From Oleidesulfovibrio sp964593925 (GTDB taxonomy: Bacteria; Desulfobacterota; Desulfovibrionia; Desulfovibrionales; Desulfovibrionaceae): 64,000 nt of DNA. The DNA is taken from contig CAZQKM010000006.1 in the NCBI GenBank assembly GCA_964593925.1, positions 1 to 64,000 on the forward strand, in the 5' to 3' direction. The notes under the pieces are model-generated. The model ran no database searches. It was given only the letters and a program-made list of their open reading frames with translations, and was not told the DNA's origin. The translations under genes were made by a program, and so were the position numbers. This document shows, piece after piece, positions 27,201 to 35,082 of this stretch. Each line of letters begins with the position of its first letter. Position 1 is the first letter of the stretch.

Positions 27201-27374
27201 ACCCGCGCCGAGCAGGCTCTATTCCTCAGCCGCGCTACACGCCGTATGTTGTATGGCAAAGAGCTACGCCTCAAGGGATCACGCTTTTTCGGTAGCCTGC
27301 CCGTGGACACCTTGCGGCGCTCCACATTGGTTGCCCACCAAAAGCACAAGGAACACCAACTGAGCCTGCTCTGA
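24207..27374 (+). CDS. Endonuclease Q-like nuclease fused to UvrD-type helicase
   Basis: The 1055-residue protein combines two repair modules. Residues 1 to about 400 match EndoQ: PHP-domain metal ligands in ADLHIHSRFSRATSKK, LGTGDFTHPQW, PAHIWTPWFSLFGSKSGFD and ETGLSSDPDMN, with ISNSDAHSGDKLGREAN. A zinc site follows in HRKCGVIMDP...CPVCGKPLTVGVL (Cys284, Cys300, Cys303). Known EndoQ enzymes nick DNA 5' of deaminated bases. After a low-complexity linker (about 435-475) comes a superfamily 1 helicase with Walker A GPGTGKT (492-498), Walker B DEIQD (657-661), GIGDPNQSIYGFRG, SLHASKGLEFKAVFLP and LLYVGITRAEQALFLS. The start ATG 24207 has AAGGA 10 nt before it. The fusion suggests nicking coupled to unwinding in repair of deaminated DNA. 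Confidence 0.9.
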   Translation: MKQFRADLHIHSRFSRATSKKLTPRNLAAWGAAKGIEVLGTGDFTHPQWRAELEELLIPDETSGLLRLRDTTGLDAEIPDLAGASLSGRVRFMLQGEISSIYKRGGKVRKVHNLVYVPSLEAAHALSRKLEEVGNLASDGRPILGLDSRNLLEMVLEAHPQAFLVPAHIWTPWFSLFGSKSGFDSIEECYGDLASEIFALETGLSSDPDMNRMWSALDRFRLISNSDAHSGDKLGREANLFSGEISYEGIYRALRGEGLGHRFMGTLEFFPEEGKYHMDGHRKCGVIMDPRETAARDGICPVCGKPLTVGVLSRVLELADREVPQQPTGQPGFLWLIPLAEIISEIVGTRPGTRKVLDMYARAIRHFGSELSILQDVSEEDLRVFSSRLAEGVARMRRGEVTRHPGYDGEFGVIKVFSQRERDEFRKGRMLMDIPTAPTKHNNIPERETPDATPPHGPPFEKTTPSSEQQAPNQAQHNAIMAGPAATLVLAGPGTGKTRTLIERIRRLMAEGVSARQILAVTFTRRAAAEMDARLLAELGEDAALPRTDTLHALAFEYWHKAYEDTPVLLSEEGARRVFIEANPSEPPQQARKAWERISVCRERMFEQDAQDAQLLQRYAKLKGAWNLADYTDLLEFWLEQAQNNVYNCPYTHVLVDEIQDLSSLQLTLVRALLPSAGEGFFGIGDPNQSIYGFRGAHGHVHTFLTEAWPSMHVVSLTHNYRSSQNILDFATALLPQQKPLCAVYERKGDIRLFEAPTAESEAAWIGGQIRSLLGSTSHTMADNHATRTACSAHAEDITGLAGTLAPGDIAVLVRFKAIIPVIQRTLTRLGIPCSVPEAEAFWVEPRVQKILAAAGRFLGIAYRSEAEAISCPDKVLAKGPLGVSAYLQDMPPFDALFWLSSEFKQLVKAYQTYDGWGGLLNWVHLQTELELVRRQSEKVQIMSLHASKGLEFKAVFLPALEDGIMPFAGAGVLTGGVGTEHMDIDEEEERRLLYVGITRAEQALFLSRATRRMLYGKELRLKGSRFFGSLPVDTLRRSTLVAHQKHKEHQLSLL

Positions 27375-28053
27375 ACAGGCAGATCCCACGCGATGATCAT
27401 ATCACACGCATCGGGACCAGCAGGTGCGCATAAAAAAACGCCAACATGGCGCAGCGTATGCAATATGAGGAGCAAAATTGCAGTGACAACGGTAACGCAA
27501 AAGGCATGCTGCACGCCCCATCCCAAGGTCCGCAAGGTTCCACTCAGTTACTTGCCAGCAGAACTCGCCCTGTACTGGCACTTAGAGTCGGTATAAATAG
27601 CGCTCGTACAGCCAAGAGACTCGTGCTGCGGCCGAGGCGCTGACGCCACAGTCACGCAACCTACAGTATACGTGTAGTGGATTCAGCTTGTGTTGTAAAA
27701 AAGTCTTGATATATCGCATAGGTTACACTACCTGTTTATGCTTCAGACGATCTTGGCAAATAGCGTCCCTACGCGTATTTATGCAAACAGTATGCCTTAA
27801 ATGTGCATGAACTGTCAGCCTCGTCGCCTGTACGCCCTGTGTTGCAAAGCAACTAGCAGCGGAAGCACGTTCCATTGCCATATATAACATATCGGCCAAA
27901 ATCAAGCACATCCACAGGGCAAGTATATTTTTTACTCCCAATAGACGCACCCCATAACAAGTCCATGTGCCAAGATTGACGTTTTGTAGCAGTGTATAAT
28001 TTATGCTATATGCACAATAGCACTCCACAACCAGTGTAAAGGAATGCCAGATC
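27375..28053. other. Long gap with no supported gene
   Basis: No open frame with a ribosome site, no recognisable RNA gene, and no cobalamin riboswitch box before the cobamide genes was found. It may hold a decayed gene; nothing was recognised. Confidence 0.4.
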
Positions 28054-28830
28054 ATGACAACGCACCTCCCCGGCAGAATTCTTGCCGCACCCTCGTGGGT
28101 CATGCCCGCAGGGGTGGCAAAAAACTGTCGCTTTCTGGCAGGGCGAGTGGATGAGGTAGGGCTACTCTTTTTAGAGACAGAATCAAGTCTTGCCTACACG
28201 CAACACGATCTGCCACCCGACCTGGCTGACCTGCCGCTTGCATGGCATGTGCACCTGCCTGTGGACCTTCCCTGGGGTGGCCCGCTGGCACACACGGCGC
28301 AACATGACGGCAAAAATGCCGCACAGATATGCATCGCGCTCATGGAAAAAGTCTGCTTTCTCGGAGCAAAACGCGCCGTATTGCACCCACCAGCCCATTC
28401 TCCCAATGATTACGCGCAACAAGCACTGGATGCCTTTGCAACGGCGTGGTACAGAGCAGGCCGGCACCCCGGAGACATCCTGCTTGAAAATATCAGAGGC
28501 CAGTCACTTACGGGGCTTTCACAGGTCATCCGTGCTCATAATCTGTCGGTTTGTCTGGACACGGGGCACCTCTTATCCTACGCTCAAAAAGATATTTTAC
28601 ATATGGGGGAGCTCATACAGCGCATCAGGATGCTACATTGTAATGTTGAAATACCCGGCGGTAGGCACCTGCCGCTGACCACCTCGGACACGGCTATGGA
28701 GCAACTCTGTCGTCACTTGTTCACAGCTGCTCCCTGTGACAGTGTCATCATGCTGGAATTATTTGCCTGGAATGACATAGAGGCCTCGCTCCCCCTCCTG
28801 CATACATGGCTTGTGGAGAGCACAAAGTGA
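28054..28830 (+). CDS. cbiR: CbiR-like cobamide remodelling phosphodiesterase
   Basis: The 258-residue protein resembles the AP-endonuclease-2/xylose isomerase-type TIM barrel (PF01261). It has KRAVLHPPAHSP, ILLENIRGQSLTGL, SVCLDTGHLLSYAQ and LHCNVEIPGGRHLPLT, with His, Glu, Asp and His candidates for metal binding. It overlaps cobU by 4 nt. CbiR hydrolyses the nucleotide loop of cobamides so that salvaged corrinoids can be rebuilt with another lower ligand. It was described in Akkermansia and reported in other bacteria. The pairing with CobU, which reactivates cobinamide, supports this over a generic sugar isomerase. The assignment is from memory of the family, not a search. Confidence 0.65.
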   Translation: MTTHLPGRILAAPSWVMPAGVAKNCRFLAGRVDEVGLLFLETESSLAYTQHDLPPDLADLPLAWHVHLPVDLPWGGPLAHTAQHDGKNAAQICIALMEKVCFLGAKRAVLHPPAHSPNDYAQQALDAFATAWYRAGRHPGDILLENIRGQSLTGLSQVIRAHNLSVCLDTGHLLSYAQKDILHMGELIQRIRMLHCNVEIPGGRHLPLTTSDTAMEQLCRHLFTAAPCDSVIMLELFAWNDIEASLPLLHTWLVESTK

Positions 28831-29336
28831 TTCGGCTTGTGTTGGGAGGGAACAAGTCGGGCAAATCCTCTCATGCGCTTTCGCTGCTGAAATCTGACAA
28901 AGGGCCACACATTTTGTTGGCAACGGGGCAGGCCACAGATATGTCCTTCAGACAACAAATTCTGGATCACAGGACCGCCCGTGACCCACGCATTGCTGTA
29001 CGCGAAACCGGAGTAGAGCTTATGGAGGCCCTAGAGCACTCAGCCGCTGAATATCGTGCAATTTTGGTAGACAGTCTGGATTTTTGGCTTTTTGCCTGTA
29101 CTCAAGCAGGCCGTAGGCATTGCGGGGACCACCTGTTGAAATGCCTCGCACAAGTCCGCAATAATGCACACATCACACTGGTTTCCTGCGAAGCGGGGCT
29201 TGGCCCCATACCCGCAAATCGCTCCGTGCGTCTGTTTATCAGAGAGCTGGGTGCGGTCAATCAAAAGGTAGCGCACCTTGCGGACGAAGTCTGCCTTATG
29301 ATTGCCGGCCTTCCCATGCACCTCAAGAGGTCGTAA
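28827..29336 (+). CDS. cobU: Adenosylcobinamide kinase/guanylyltransferase
   Basis: The 169-residue protein has the CobU P-loop LVLGGNKSGKSSHAL, the ATGQATDMSFRQQILDHR region corresponding to the family's guanylylation segment, ILVDSLDFWL and VSCEAGLGPIPANRSVRLFI (typical VSNEVGxGIVPxNxxxRxFR). CobU phosphorylates adenosylcobinamide and transfers GMP to it during cobamide assembly. The start is GTG 28827, overlapping the cbiR stop as GTGA with GGAG at 8 nt. The usual start of the longer frame (28806) has no ribosome site. Confidence 0.85.
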   Translation: MIRLVLGGNKSGKSSHALSLLKSDKGPHILLATGQATDMSFRQQILDHRTARDPRIAVRETGVELMEALEHSAAEYRAILVDSLDFWLFACTQAGRRHCGDHLLKCLAQVRNNAHITLVSCEAGLGPIPANRSVRLFIRELGAVNQKVAHLADEVCLMIAGLPMHLKRS

Positions 29337-30356
29337 ATGTCGTATTTTCGCAAACTTACCCCCGGCATATCACATCTACTCGAGTTATTTTCACGCGAAG
29401 ACCGCTGGCTTATTGTCATCAATGCTGACCCTGACGCCATGGCCTCTGCCATGGCGCTACGACGCATCATGATCCATCGTGTGGCAGACGTGGGCATCGC
29501 CCATGTCAACACCATATCTCGCCCCGATAATCTTGCCATGGTGCGCTATCTGCATATTCCACTACTCAAATTTACCCCCACGGTAGCAGCCCAGTATGAC
29601 CGCTTTGCCATGGTCGATTCACAGCCGCACCATCATCCCGGATTCTCTGGAGTGCACTACTCCATTGTCTTTGACCACCACCCCTTGAGTGAAAAAGAGC
29701 CTGTCATTGCCGACTTTAAGGATATCAAACCGGAATACGGTACCTGCTCGGCCCTGCTGACAGAATACCTGTACAACCTGAAAATCCGCCCCGGCAAATT
29801 GTTGGCAACAGCTTTGCTTTTTGGCATAAAAACAGACACCAACAGCTTTGAGCGCGAGTCATGCGACATTGACATCCGCGCTTTTCGATATCTTTCGAAG
29901 TTTGCAAACCACCACCTGCTCTCACGTATTGCCCGCAGCGAATTTCGCCTAGAATGGTTTGAATATTTTTCTCGCGCCTTCAGTGCCGCCCATGCAATAC
30001 GTTCAGGACGATATGTATACATAGGCGAAGTGGATAATCCCGATATCCTCGTTGTTATCGCAGATTTTTTTACCCGCGTGCATGAAATACGCTGGGCAGT
30101 GGTGGCAGGCGTATATAAGGACACGCTGGTCATCATTTTCCGCGGCGATGGAGTAGTGCGTAACCTTGGTAGACTTGCCAGCCTTCAGTTTGGAGACTTT
30201 GGCTCGGCAGGAGGGCACCGCACCATGGCCCGTGCCGAAGTACCATTGACAAATATCAAGGGTAAGGATGCAGAAATGTTTGTATTCAAACGTCTGCTCA
30301 GCCCATGCAAACGCCCACAGGACAAAGAAAAAAAACAGACCAAAGAAATCACGTAA
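29337..30356 (+). CDS. DHH-family phosphoesterase
   Basis: The 339-residue protein has a DHH domain with ADPDAMASAMAL (30-41), MVDSQP (92-97) and FDHHP (112-116), and a DHHA1-type C-terminal domain ending in GSAGGHRTMARAEVP. These metal-binding motifs fit the NrnA/RecJ-like group that degrades short oligonucleotides or cyclic dinucleotides. Its ATG directly follows the cobU stop codon, so it belongs to the same transcript, without an obvious link in function. The lysine-rich tail (DKEKKQTKEIT) is variable. Confidence 0.85.
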   Translation: MSYFRKLTPGISHLLELFSREDRWLIVINADPDAMASAMALRRIMIHRVADVGIAHVNTISRPDNLAMVRYLHIPLLKFTPTVAAQYDRFAMVDSQPHHHPGFSGVHYSIVFDHHPLSEKEPVIADFKDIKPEYGTCSALLTEYLYNLKIRPGKLLATALLFGIKTDTNSFERESCDIDIRAFRYLSKFANHHLLSRIARSEFRLEWFEYFSRAFSAAHAIRSGRYVYIGEVDNPDILVVIADFFTRVHEIRWAVVAGVYKDTLVIIFRGDGVVRNLGRLASLQFGDFGSAGGHRTMARAEVPLTNIKGKDAEMFVFKRLLSPCKRPQDKEKKQTKEIT

Positions 30357-30445
30357 CCTTTACAAAGGATACCACGCAGGCGTTTTATATACATACATAT
30401 ATATCTTTTGCCCCAAGGCGTGGCAAAAAATATATACTCTACCTG

Positions 30446-30475
30446 TTGACAGCACGTACGCTGCTGGCATATATA
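30446..30475 (+). promoter_or_regulatory. Promoter of the aromatic operon
   Basis: A perfect TTGACA (30446-30451) is followed after 18 nt by TATATA (30470-30475). Initiation near 30482 would give a leader of about 265 nt before the first structural gene, containing the leader peptide and terminator. Confidence 0.6.
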
Positions 30476-30527
30476 TTAAGTCAATATGATTGCCGCATGT
30501 GCGGTATCGTCAGATTACAAGGATGCA

Positions 30528-30632
30528 ATGTACGTAATGATGACCCGGAATTTTACCATACCCTCTGTGTACTTTTTTTTGTACTACTTTTTTGGCTATG
30601 GCACTGCCCGAGGTCTGTTTATTGCTGCATAG
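30528..30632 (+). CDS. Tyr/Phe-rich leader peptide of the aro/phe/tyr operon
   Basis: A 34-residue frame from ATG 30528 (AAGGA 4 nt upstream) to TAG 30630 contains the block VYFFLYYFFGYG, in which eight consecutive or near-consecutive codons are Tyr or Phe. An earlier ATG at 30486 is in frame but lacks a ribosome site. No Trp codon is present. The stop codon lies 35 nt before a strong intrinsic terminator. Such composition in front of pheA and tyrA is the hallmark of ribosome-mediated attenuation: when charged tRNA-Phe or tRNA-Tyr is scarce, a stalled ribosome prevents terminator folding. The control is inferred from layout. Confidence 0.75.
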   Translation: MYVMMTRNFTIPSVYFFLYYFFGYGTARGLFIAA

Positions 30633-30667
30633 CAGCCGGAATACTGAAAGGTAAACTGAAAACCAAG

Positions 30668-30699
30668 GCCGCGGGCGGAATCGCCTGCGGCTTTTTTTT
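30668..30699 (+). terminator. Attenuator terminator of the aro/phe/tyr operon
   Basis: GCCGCGGGCG (30668-30677) pairs with CGCCTGCGGC (30682-30691; one G-U pair) around a GAAT tetraloop, followed by eight T. It lies 47 nt before the first structural gene. A competing antiterminator fold was not identified by eye. Confidence 0.85.
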
Positions 30700-30746
30700 A
30701 TGGGTCAAGGCGACGGCAAACGCCCACGGATAAGTGAGGAAGTGTC

Positions 30747-31547
30747 ATGCACATAGGTAAGCGTATCCGCATGGAACGAATCTTCAACAGAAACACCCAA
30801 CGCGCCATTGTGGTACCTTTGGATCACGGAGTAAGTATCGGCCCCATTGACGGGCTGGTGGACATACGTCACACCGTGGAACAAGTGGCCCGGGGCGGGG
30901 CAGACGCTGTGCTCATGCACAAAGGGCTTGTTCGTTGCGGCCACCGCACCGCAGGCCCGGACGTGGGGCTTATTGTCCACCTTTCTGCTTCGACGGAATG
31001 TTCCCCCACCCCCAACACCAAAGCACTCTGTGCCACGGTGGAAGACGCCATCAAGCACGGTGCCGATGGCATTTCAGTGCATGTAAATCTGGGGGACGAA
31101 AATGAGCGTGACATGCTCCGAGACCTTGGGCGAGTAGCCACTACGGCCACAGACTGGGGCATTCCCCTGCTGGCCATGATGTATGCCCGCGGACCGGCCA
31201 TACAAAACCCATATGACAGCCGAGTGATAGCCCATTGCGCCCGAGTGGCTGTTGAATTGGGAGCGGATGTTGTCAAAGTGCCATATACCGGCCAGGTTGA
31301 TTCATTTGCCCGTGTGGTGGAAAGCTGCTGCGTACCCGTGGTTATTGCGGGCGGCCCCAAGCTAGACTCCACACACGCCCTGATGCAGATGGTACATGAC
31401 TCTTTGCAGGCAGGCGGTGCCGGGCTCTCTGTGGGACGTAATATCTTTCAGCACGAGCACCCGCGTGCCCTGGTGGCTGCACTGCGTTGTCTTGTTCATG
31501 AAAACGGTACGGTGGAAGAGGCAGCTACCTTACTGAAAGACATGTAA
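30747..31547 (+). CDS. 2-amino-3,7-dideoxy-D-threo-hept-6-ulosonate synthase
   Basis: The 266-residue class I aldolase has PLDHGVSIGPIDGL (Asp26), VLMHKGLV, NLGDENERDMLRDLG, MMYARGP (Tyr146) and VVKVPYTG (Schiff-base Lys177). This matches ADH synthase, the first enzyme of the alternative route to 3-dehydroquinate known from methanogens and Desulfovibrio. The next gene, 3-dehydroquinate synthase II, is its pathway partner. It is the first structural gene after the attenuator. The paralogue at 22320 lacks Lys and Tyr at these positions. Confidence 0.9.
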   Translation: MHIGKRIRMERIFNRNTQRAIVVPLDHGVSIGPIDGLVDIRHTVEQVARGGADAVLMHKGLVRCGHRTAGPDVGLIVHLSASTECSPTPNTKALCATVEDAIKHGADGISVHVNLGDENERDMLRDLGRVATTATDWGIPLLAMMYARGPAIQNPYDSRVIAHCARVAVELGADVVKVPYTGQVDSFARVVESCCVPVVIAGGPKLDSTHALMQMVHDSLQAGGAGLSVGRNIFQHEHPRALVAALRCLVHENGTVEEAATLLKDM

Positions 31548-31557
31548 GGAGTTTGGT

Positions 31558-32544
31558 ATGAAAACTGTTTTTTTTCGTTCCGTCCCCTATGACAAACACG
31601 CCGTGACCCTGGCCTTGGAGTCTGGTGTGAATGGGCTTATCGTGCCTGCAGCCCAAGTATCACAAGCCTCTTCGCTGGCTCGCTGCACTGTTCTGGCAGA
31701 TGAAGATATCCCGTGCATCGCATTACACGCCAAAGAAGATGAAGAACGTGTTGCCCGCATGCTGCAACAGGGCCAGAGAGTTTTGCTGGCACGTGGCTGG
31801 GAGGTGATCCCCGTGGAAAACTTACTGGCTGTATCCCATGACATAGCTGTTGAAGTGGACTCCCTGGAAGAAGCCCACCTTGCGGCGGGCATCCTGGAAC
31901 GCGGTGTGGACACCGTAGTCGTCAGTGCCCGTGGTACAAGTGCTATAAAAGCCATTGTGCAGGAACTGACATACACCCGGCAGCGCATGGATCTTCTGCC
32001 CGCTACAATCATGGACGTGCAGCACGCAGGCCTGGGGCATCGAGTTTGTGTGGACACCATGTCGCTGATGTGTGCAGGCCAGGGCATGCTGGTGGGAAAT
32101 TCCAGTGCATTTACATTTTTGGTCAACGCAGAAAGCGAGCGAAACGAATACGTGGCAGCGCGACCCTTTCGCGTCAATGCGGGTGCCGTACATGCCTATG
32201 CCGTACTGCCTGAAGACGCCACCTGCTATCTTGATGAGCTCAAAGCCGGCGCGCGTGTACTGGTTGTGGATCACGCCGGCGCTACTGGGATTGCCACTGT
32301 AGGTAGAGTCAAAACAGAAGTGCGGCCCATGCTGCTTGTACGTGCCCGCGTGCAAACTCCGCAAGGGCACACAGCAGAAGGTGCAGTATTCCTGCAAAAT
32401 GCCGAAACAATCCGCCTGGTACATCCTGACGGTACACCTGTCAGCATTGTGTCGTTACAAAAAGGCGACGAAGTACTGGTACGCACTGATACTGCTGGCA
32501 GACATTTTGGCATGCGTATCGCAGAAAATATACGGGAAGAATAG
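31558..32544 (+). CDS. aroB': 3-dehydroquinate synthase II
   Basis: The 328-residue protein matches the archaeal-type synthase: an N-terminal half with VNGLIVPAAQV and DIAVEVDSLEEAHLAAGILERGVD, then RVCVDTMSLMCAGQGMLVGNSSAFTFLVNAES. Next come RPFRVNAGAVHAYAVLP with TCYLDELKAG, and a beta-rich C-terminus. It oxidatively deaminates and cyclises the ADH product to 3-dehydroquinate, replacing the usual DAHP synthase/AroB pair. AAGGAG precedes the ATG, 8 nt after the previous gene. Confidence 0.92.
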   Translation: MKTVFFRSVPYDKHAVTLALESGVNGLIVPAAQVSQASSLARCTVLADEDIPCIALHAKEDEERVARMLQQGQRVLLARGWEVIPVENLLAVSHDIAVEVDSLEEAHLAAGILERGVDTVVVSARGTSAIKAIVQELTYTRQRMDLLPATIMDVQHAGLGHRVCVDTMSLMCAGQGMLVGNSSAFTFLVNAESERNEYVAARPFRVNAGAVHAYAVLPEDATCYLDELKAGARVLVVDHAGATGIATVGRVKTEVRPMLLVRARVQTPQGHTAEGAVFLQNAETIRLVHPDGTPVSIVSLQKGDEVLVRTDTAGRHFGMRIAENIREE

Positions 32545-32546
32545 CC

Positions 32547-33695
32547 ATGTCCGGCACAGACCAGATGATAAAGCGTATGCAAGGTGTACGTACAGAAATC
32601 GACACTGTGGATCGTGAGCTGTTGCTTTTGCTCAATCGCCGGGCCGAACTGAGCATTGAGGTGGGACGTATCAAACGCGATGACCCCGGTGCCATATTCA
32701 AGCCCTTTCGAGAGCGGGACGTACTTGAACGCCTGAGCGCCGCAAGCCCCGGCCCTTTACCGGAAGAGCACCTGCATGCCGTATACCGTGAAATATTTTC
32801 TTCATCCCGCAGCCTGCAACGCCCGCAGCGCGTTGCCTACCTTGGACCTGAAGGAACATTCTCATATTTTGCCGGAGTCCGCTTTCTTGGACATGCCGCG
32901 GAGTTTTTACCACAAAAAGATCTATACGGCGTTATCCGCTCTGTCCATGCACGTGAGTGCGAGCTGGGCATACTTCCCCTGGAAAATTCACTGCACGGCA
33001 CCATTGGTCAAAGCCTTGATTTGTTTCTGCAATACAAGGTGTTTATCAATGCGGAATTATTCTGCCGTATCAGCCACTCGCTGCTCACTGCAGAAAGCGC
33101 CTTGGAAAACGTCTGTACCGTGTACTCTCACCCGCAGCCTCTTGCCCAATGCGGCCAATGGCTGCGATTGCACCTGCCGCACGCATATATCATACCGGTG
33201 GAGTCCACAGCCGCGGCAGCCCGACGTGTCTGCCATGAAAAAGGTGCCGCTGCCATCGGTCACAGCAGCCTTGCGGCAAGTATGAACCTTTCTGTATTGG
33301 CCTCTGCCATTGAAGATCAGCCGGATAACTGGACCCGCTTTGTTGTGGTAGGCTCAAGTCCCGCGGACAAAGAAGGATGCGACAAAACATCCATGCTCTT
33401 CACATTGCCTGACAAGGCCGGCAGCCTGGCCCGCGTGCTTAGTATACTCGCCCGCGAGGGTATCAACATGAAAAAACTTGAATCCCGCCCCCTGCAAGGC
33501 GAAAGATGGCAATATGCCTTTTTTGTAGACGTAGAGTGCGACCTTGACCACAAGGACTACAAACAGCTTATACATGAGTTGCAGTATCTTTGCCACAACC
33601 TGCGTATTCTGGGTAGCTATCCCGCGGGACAGTATTTTGACGTAGCCCGTATTGCAGGAAATGATCATCTACCCGGTCAGGGCCATTCTTCCTGA
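32547..33695 (+). CDS. pheA: Chorismate mutase/prephenate dehydratase (P-protein)
   Basis: The 382-residue fusion converts chorismate to prephenate and then phenylpyruvate. Residues 1-90 form the AroQ mutase (VRTEIDTVDRELLLLLNRRAEL, EVGRIKR). The dehydratase domain begins with AYLGPEGTFSYFA near residue 97 and holds GILPLENSLHGTI and NWTRFVVVG. A C-terminal ACT domain (about 285-360) with DKAGSLARVLSILAREGINM and ESRPLQGERWQY is the expected Phe-binding regulatory unit. It starts 2 nt after the previous stop. Regulation is likely double: leader attenuation and feedback by Phe. Confidence 0.95.
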   Translation: MSGTDQMIKRMQGVRTEIDTVDRELLLLLNRRAELSIEVGRIKRDDPGAIFKPFRERDVLERLSAASPGPLPEEHLHAVYREIFSSSRSLQRPQRVAYLGPEGTFSYFAGVRFLGHAAEFLPQKDLYGVIRSVHARECELGILPLENSLHGTIGQSLDLFLQYKVFINAELFCRISHSLLTAESALENVCTVYSHPQPLAQCGQWLRLHLPHAYIIPVESTAAAARRVCHEKGAAAIGHSSLAASMNLSVLASAIEDQPDNWTRFVVVGSSPADKEGCDKTSMLFTLPDKAGSLARVLSILAREGINMKKLESRPLQGERWQYAFFVDVECDLDHKDYKQLIHELQYLCHNLRILGSYPAGQYFDVARIAGNDHLPGQGHSS

Positions 33696-33741
33696 CACCA
33701 GGCCCTGAACACTCCACGCCCAAAGATATACAGGATACACA

Positions 33742-35082
33742 ATGGTAATGGACACACGCATCATTACGGCTCCAGCATCCAAATCACTGTCACACCGCAT
33801 GCTCATAGGCGCGGCCCTTGCCTCCGGCACATCCTCGCTGCATAACATACTTGAAAGTGACGACCTTGCCAGAACCGCAGATATCCTGCGGGGTGCTGGT
33901 GCCATCATCACCCCGCAGGGGACGGGATTGTTCCTTGTGCAGGGCGTGGCAGGCAAACTCCAAGGAGACGCGAACCACCCACTCTCCTGCGATGTACATG
34001 AATCAGGCACCACGTGTCGCCTGCTCACGGCTGTACTTGCTTCAGGGCAGGGCCTGTTTCGCATACATGGTGCACCACGCATGCACCAGCGCCCCATGGG
34101 TAGCCTGTTGCAGGCACTACGTTCCGCCGGCATATCCGTGCAATGCGAGGCCCAAGAAGGCTACCTCCCGCTTATTCTGCGAGCCTCCTCTCCAACCTCG
34201 CGCTCCATAAGCATCGGGCTTGAGCAGTCGAGCCAATACCTTTCGGGCCTGCTGCTGGCCGCACCCCAATGGGGCGGCATGACCATTGCGACCCACGGCA
34301 GCACTGCGGTGTCATGGCCCTATGTAGGACTGACCTTACAGGCTATGGAAGATTTTGGCCTCACATTTGTTGTGGAGAAACAGGAATCGCACACAGACCG
34401 CTGGCAGGCTGTCGACTGGCGAGCCATATCCCAAATTCATCCCGGCACAATCCGCTTTGTGGTGCCCACAGGCTCCTACCGTGCCGGCAACCATGAGATT
34501 GAAGGGGACTGGTCCGGTGCATCATACTTTCTGGCTGCCGGTGCCCTTGGCCCAAACCCTGTAACCGTGCGTGGCCTGCGCCGCGACTCGTTACAGGGCG
34601 ATCGTGCCATATTGGATATCCTGAAACGCATGGGAGCGTTGGTAACATGGCAAGGCAATGCGGTTACCGTAAGCCCTGCCCCGCTCACAGGCATCACGGT
34701 AGATATGGGGCACTGCCCAGACCTAGTCCCCACTGTGGCTGTGCTTGCAGCCTTTGCGCAGGGAACCACAACTATCCACAATGTCGCGCACCTGCGTATC
34801 AAGGAATGTGATCGCCTTGCTGCACCTGCACAGGAACTACACCGTGCAGGCATTACATGCGCGGTTGCAGAAGCGGGCATGACAATACAGGGAACAAACC
34901 AAAAGCATCTTTCCATAGCACAGGATACGGTGTTCAACACATATGGCGACCATCGTATGGCCATGAGCCTGGCCCTGCTTTCCCTGCGCGGTGCCTCCAT
35001 CACCATGAATGACCCTCACTGTGTGAGCAAGTCGTTTCCCGCCTTTTGGGAGCACTGGCACAAGGTACTGCCATGCGTATAG
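33742..35082 (+). CDS. aroA: 3-phosphoshikimate 1-carboxyvinyltransferase (EPSP synthase)
   Basis: The 446-residue enzyme joins phosphoenolpyruvate to shikimate 3-phosphate. It has the N-terminal ITAPASKSLSHRMLIGAALA, DVHESGTTCRLLTAVLA, GAPRMHQRPMGSLLQALRSAG, SQYLSGLLLAAP, EGDWSGASYFLAAGAL, HCPDLVPTVAVLAAFA, LRIKECDRLAA and NTYGDHRMAMSLAL. Its position in the cluster, next to pheA and tyrA, matches known Desulfovibrio aromatic operons. It overlaps tyrA by 10 nt. Confidence 0.96.
   Translation: MVMDTRIITAPASKSLSHRMLIGAALASGTSSLHNILESDDLARTADILRGAGAIITPQGTGLFLVQGVAGKLQGDANHPLSCDVHESGTTCRLLTAVLASGQGLFRIHGAPRMHQRPMGSLLQALRSAGISVQCEAQEGYLPLILRASSPTSRSISIGLEQSSQYLSGLLLAAPQWGGMTIATHGSTAVSWPYVGLTLQAMEDFGLTFVVEKQESHTDRWQAVDWRAISQIHPGTIRFVVPTGSYRAGNHEIEGDWSGASYFLAAGALGPNPVTVRGLRRDSLQGDRAILDILKRMGALVTWQGNAVTVSPAPLTGITVDMGHCPDLVPTVAVLAAFAQGTTTIHNVAHLRIKECDRLAAPAQELHRAGITCAVAEAGMTIQGTNQKHLSIAQDTVFNTYGDHRMAMSLALLSLRGASITMNDPHCVSKSFPAFWEHWHKVLPCV

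Noticed and set aside
27600..28053. Cobalamin riboswitch before cbiR/cobU
   Set aside because: No B12-box-like sequence or typical conserved core could be found.
27723..28103. A 126-codon minus-strand frame
   Set aside because: It overlaps the start of the cbiR-like gene, has odd composition and no ribosome site.
30305..30733. A 142-codon frame across the aromatic operon leader
   Set aside because: It overlaps the DHH gene end, spans the promoter and terminator, and has no ribosome site; the Tyr/Phe frame has one and fits the operon.
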